From contig NZ_CP117880.1 of NCBI RefSeq assembly GCF_028736175.1, forward strand, positions 2,480,001 through 2,544,000: DNA of 64,000 nt, written 5' to 3'. Below are positions 63,630 through 64,000 of this stretch, piece by piece. The notes below the pieces were generated by a model. That model made no database searches, was not told the DNA's origin, and saw only the letters and a program-made list of their open reading frames with translations. A program made the translations under genes and the position numbers. The DNA is from Sphingobacterium oryzagri. Lineage in GTDB: Bacteria > Bacteroidota > Bacteroidia > Sphingobacteriales > Sphingobacteriaceae. Numbering within the stretch: position 1 is the stretch's first letter; each line of letters opens with the position of its first letter.

Positions 63630-64000
63630 TTAATAACCAAAAATTTCTTTCAATGATAGGGTCTTCGTCTCTCCTATTTCTGTTAACTGCTCTTGGGTAA
63701 GTGCTTCGCGATCTCCTACGATGCAGTAAACATAAGGTTTTTGACTCCACTCCTTCTCATGAAAAGCTTTCAAGTCGGCATAGCCCAGTTTAGGCGCTTT
63801 TTCATATACAGATTTTCTGATATCGGTATCAAGACCTAGCTTTTTGGCACTTAGGTAACTATTTAGGATATCCGCATCGGTAATACGCTCACTTGCGATG
63901 GATTTCATCAAGCTTACTTTGGCTGTTTCCAATGCTACCGGCGATTCTGGAAGGGAATCCAACAAACTATTCATACCAGCAATAGCCTCGTTAAATTTGT
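63630..64000 (-). CDS. M16-family peptidase, C-terminal fragment (continues beyond the window)
   Basis: The frame is open to the window edge on the minus strand, so the start is outside. About 123 residues are seen, including a helical stretch (EAIAGMNSLLDSLPESPVALETAKVSLMKSIAS), LNSYLSAKKLGLDTDIRKSVYEKAPKLGYADLKAFHEKEW and the final VYCIVGDREALTQEQL with LSLKEIFGY. This matches the C-terminal half of long, secreted M16 peptidases (pitrilysin-like) of Bacteroidota, which have both lobes in one chain. The zinc site is not in the visible part. It is convergent with the isomerase gene. Confidence 0.88.
   Translation of the reverse strand, partial: KFNEAIAGMNSLLDSLPESPVALETAKVSLMKSIASERITDADILNSYLSAKKLGLDTDIRKSVYEKAPKLGYADLKAFHEKEWSQKPYVYCIVGDREALTQEQLTEIGETKTLSLKEIFGY

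Overview
The window looks like chromosomal DNA of a Bacteroidota member, most likely of the Sphingobacteriaceae (Sphingobacterium/Pedobacter-like). The reasons are a SusC/SusD pair, HmuY-type heme lipoproteins, DUF4294 and DUF4328 proteins, BshB1 (bacillithiol), an M16 protease pair, and repeated upstream TAnnTTTG motifs, the Bacteroidota sigma -7 element. GC is moderate. I see no rRNA, tRNA, insertion sequence, prophage or CRISPR array.

Layout. Positions 1-8.2 kb hold the end of a SusC/SusD nutrient-uptake pair, a lone receiver-domain protein, and a divergent multi-PAS sensor histidine kinase. From 8.3 to 23.7 kb come mostly single metabolic and housekeeping genes: SF1 helicase, malate:quinone oxidoreductase, FabG, a LuxE-like enzyme, DUF4328, a YpfJ-like protease, PhnA-like, M13 peptidase, DoxX, MaoC, VOC, BshB1, glutathione peroxidase and DUF4294. 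From 23.8 to 33.4 kb are Rel/Spo (p)ppGpp enzyme, Fur, PurA, PabB, TatD, TcdA, an exonuclease-GIY-YIG fusion and Fbp. From 33.5 to 46 kb are a two-gene radical-SAM DNA-repair cassette, an active/inactive M16 pair, HemF, GpsA, a lipoprotein, an ABC-F ATPase, a DsbA-like protein and KatG. From 46.2 to 48.8 kb are an exonuclease and a CBS/nucleotidyltransferase regulator.

The most coherent block is a heme-acquisition region at 48.8-61.8 kb. A leftward group (AraC regulator, HmuV fused to a HemS/HmuS-like domain, HmuU, HmuT) diverges from a rightward group (TonB receptor and three successive HmuY-like lipoproteins). A heme oxygenase with a tiny membrane protein lies a few kb downstream. Together these would capture heme at the surface, pass it across the outer and inner membranes, and release its iron. 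Fur (26.1 kb) is a plausible regulator.

The most interesting non-coding signals are: a perfect terminator-like hairpin inside pabB (28212-28247); a promoter-plus-terminator unit with no gene at 62191-62297 (candidate small RNA); a 33-bp perfect palindrome ending 2 bp before a GTG start (30957-30989); a possible three-way-junction RNA at 13028-13124; and eight heptamer repeats at 22935-22990. All of these come from reading the sequence by eye; no folding or database search was run.
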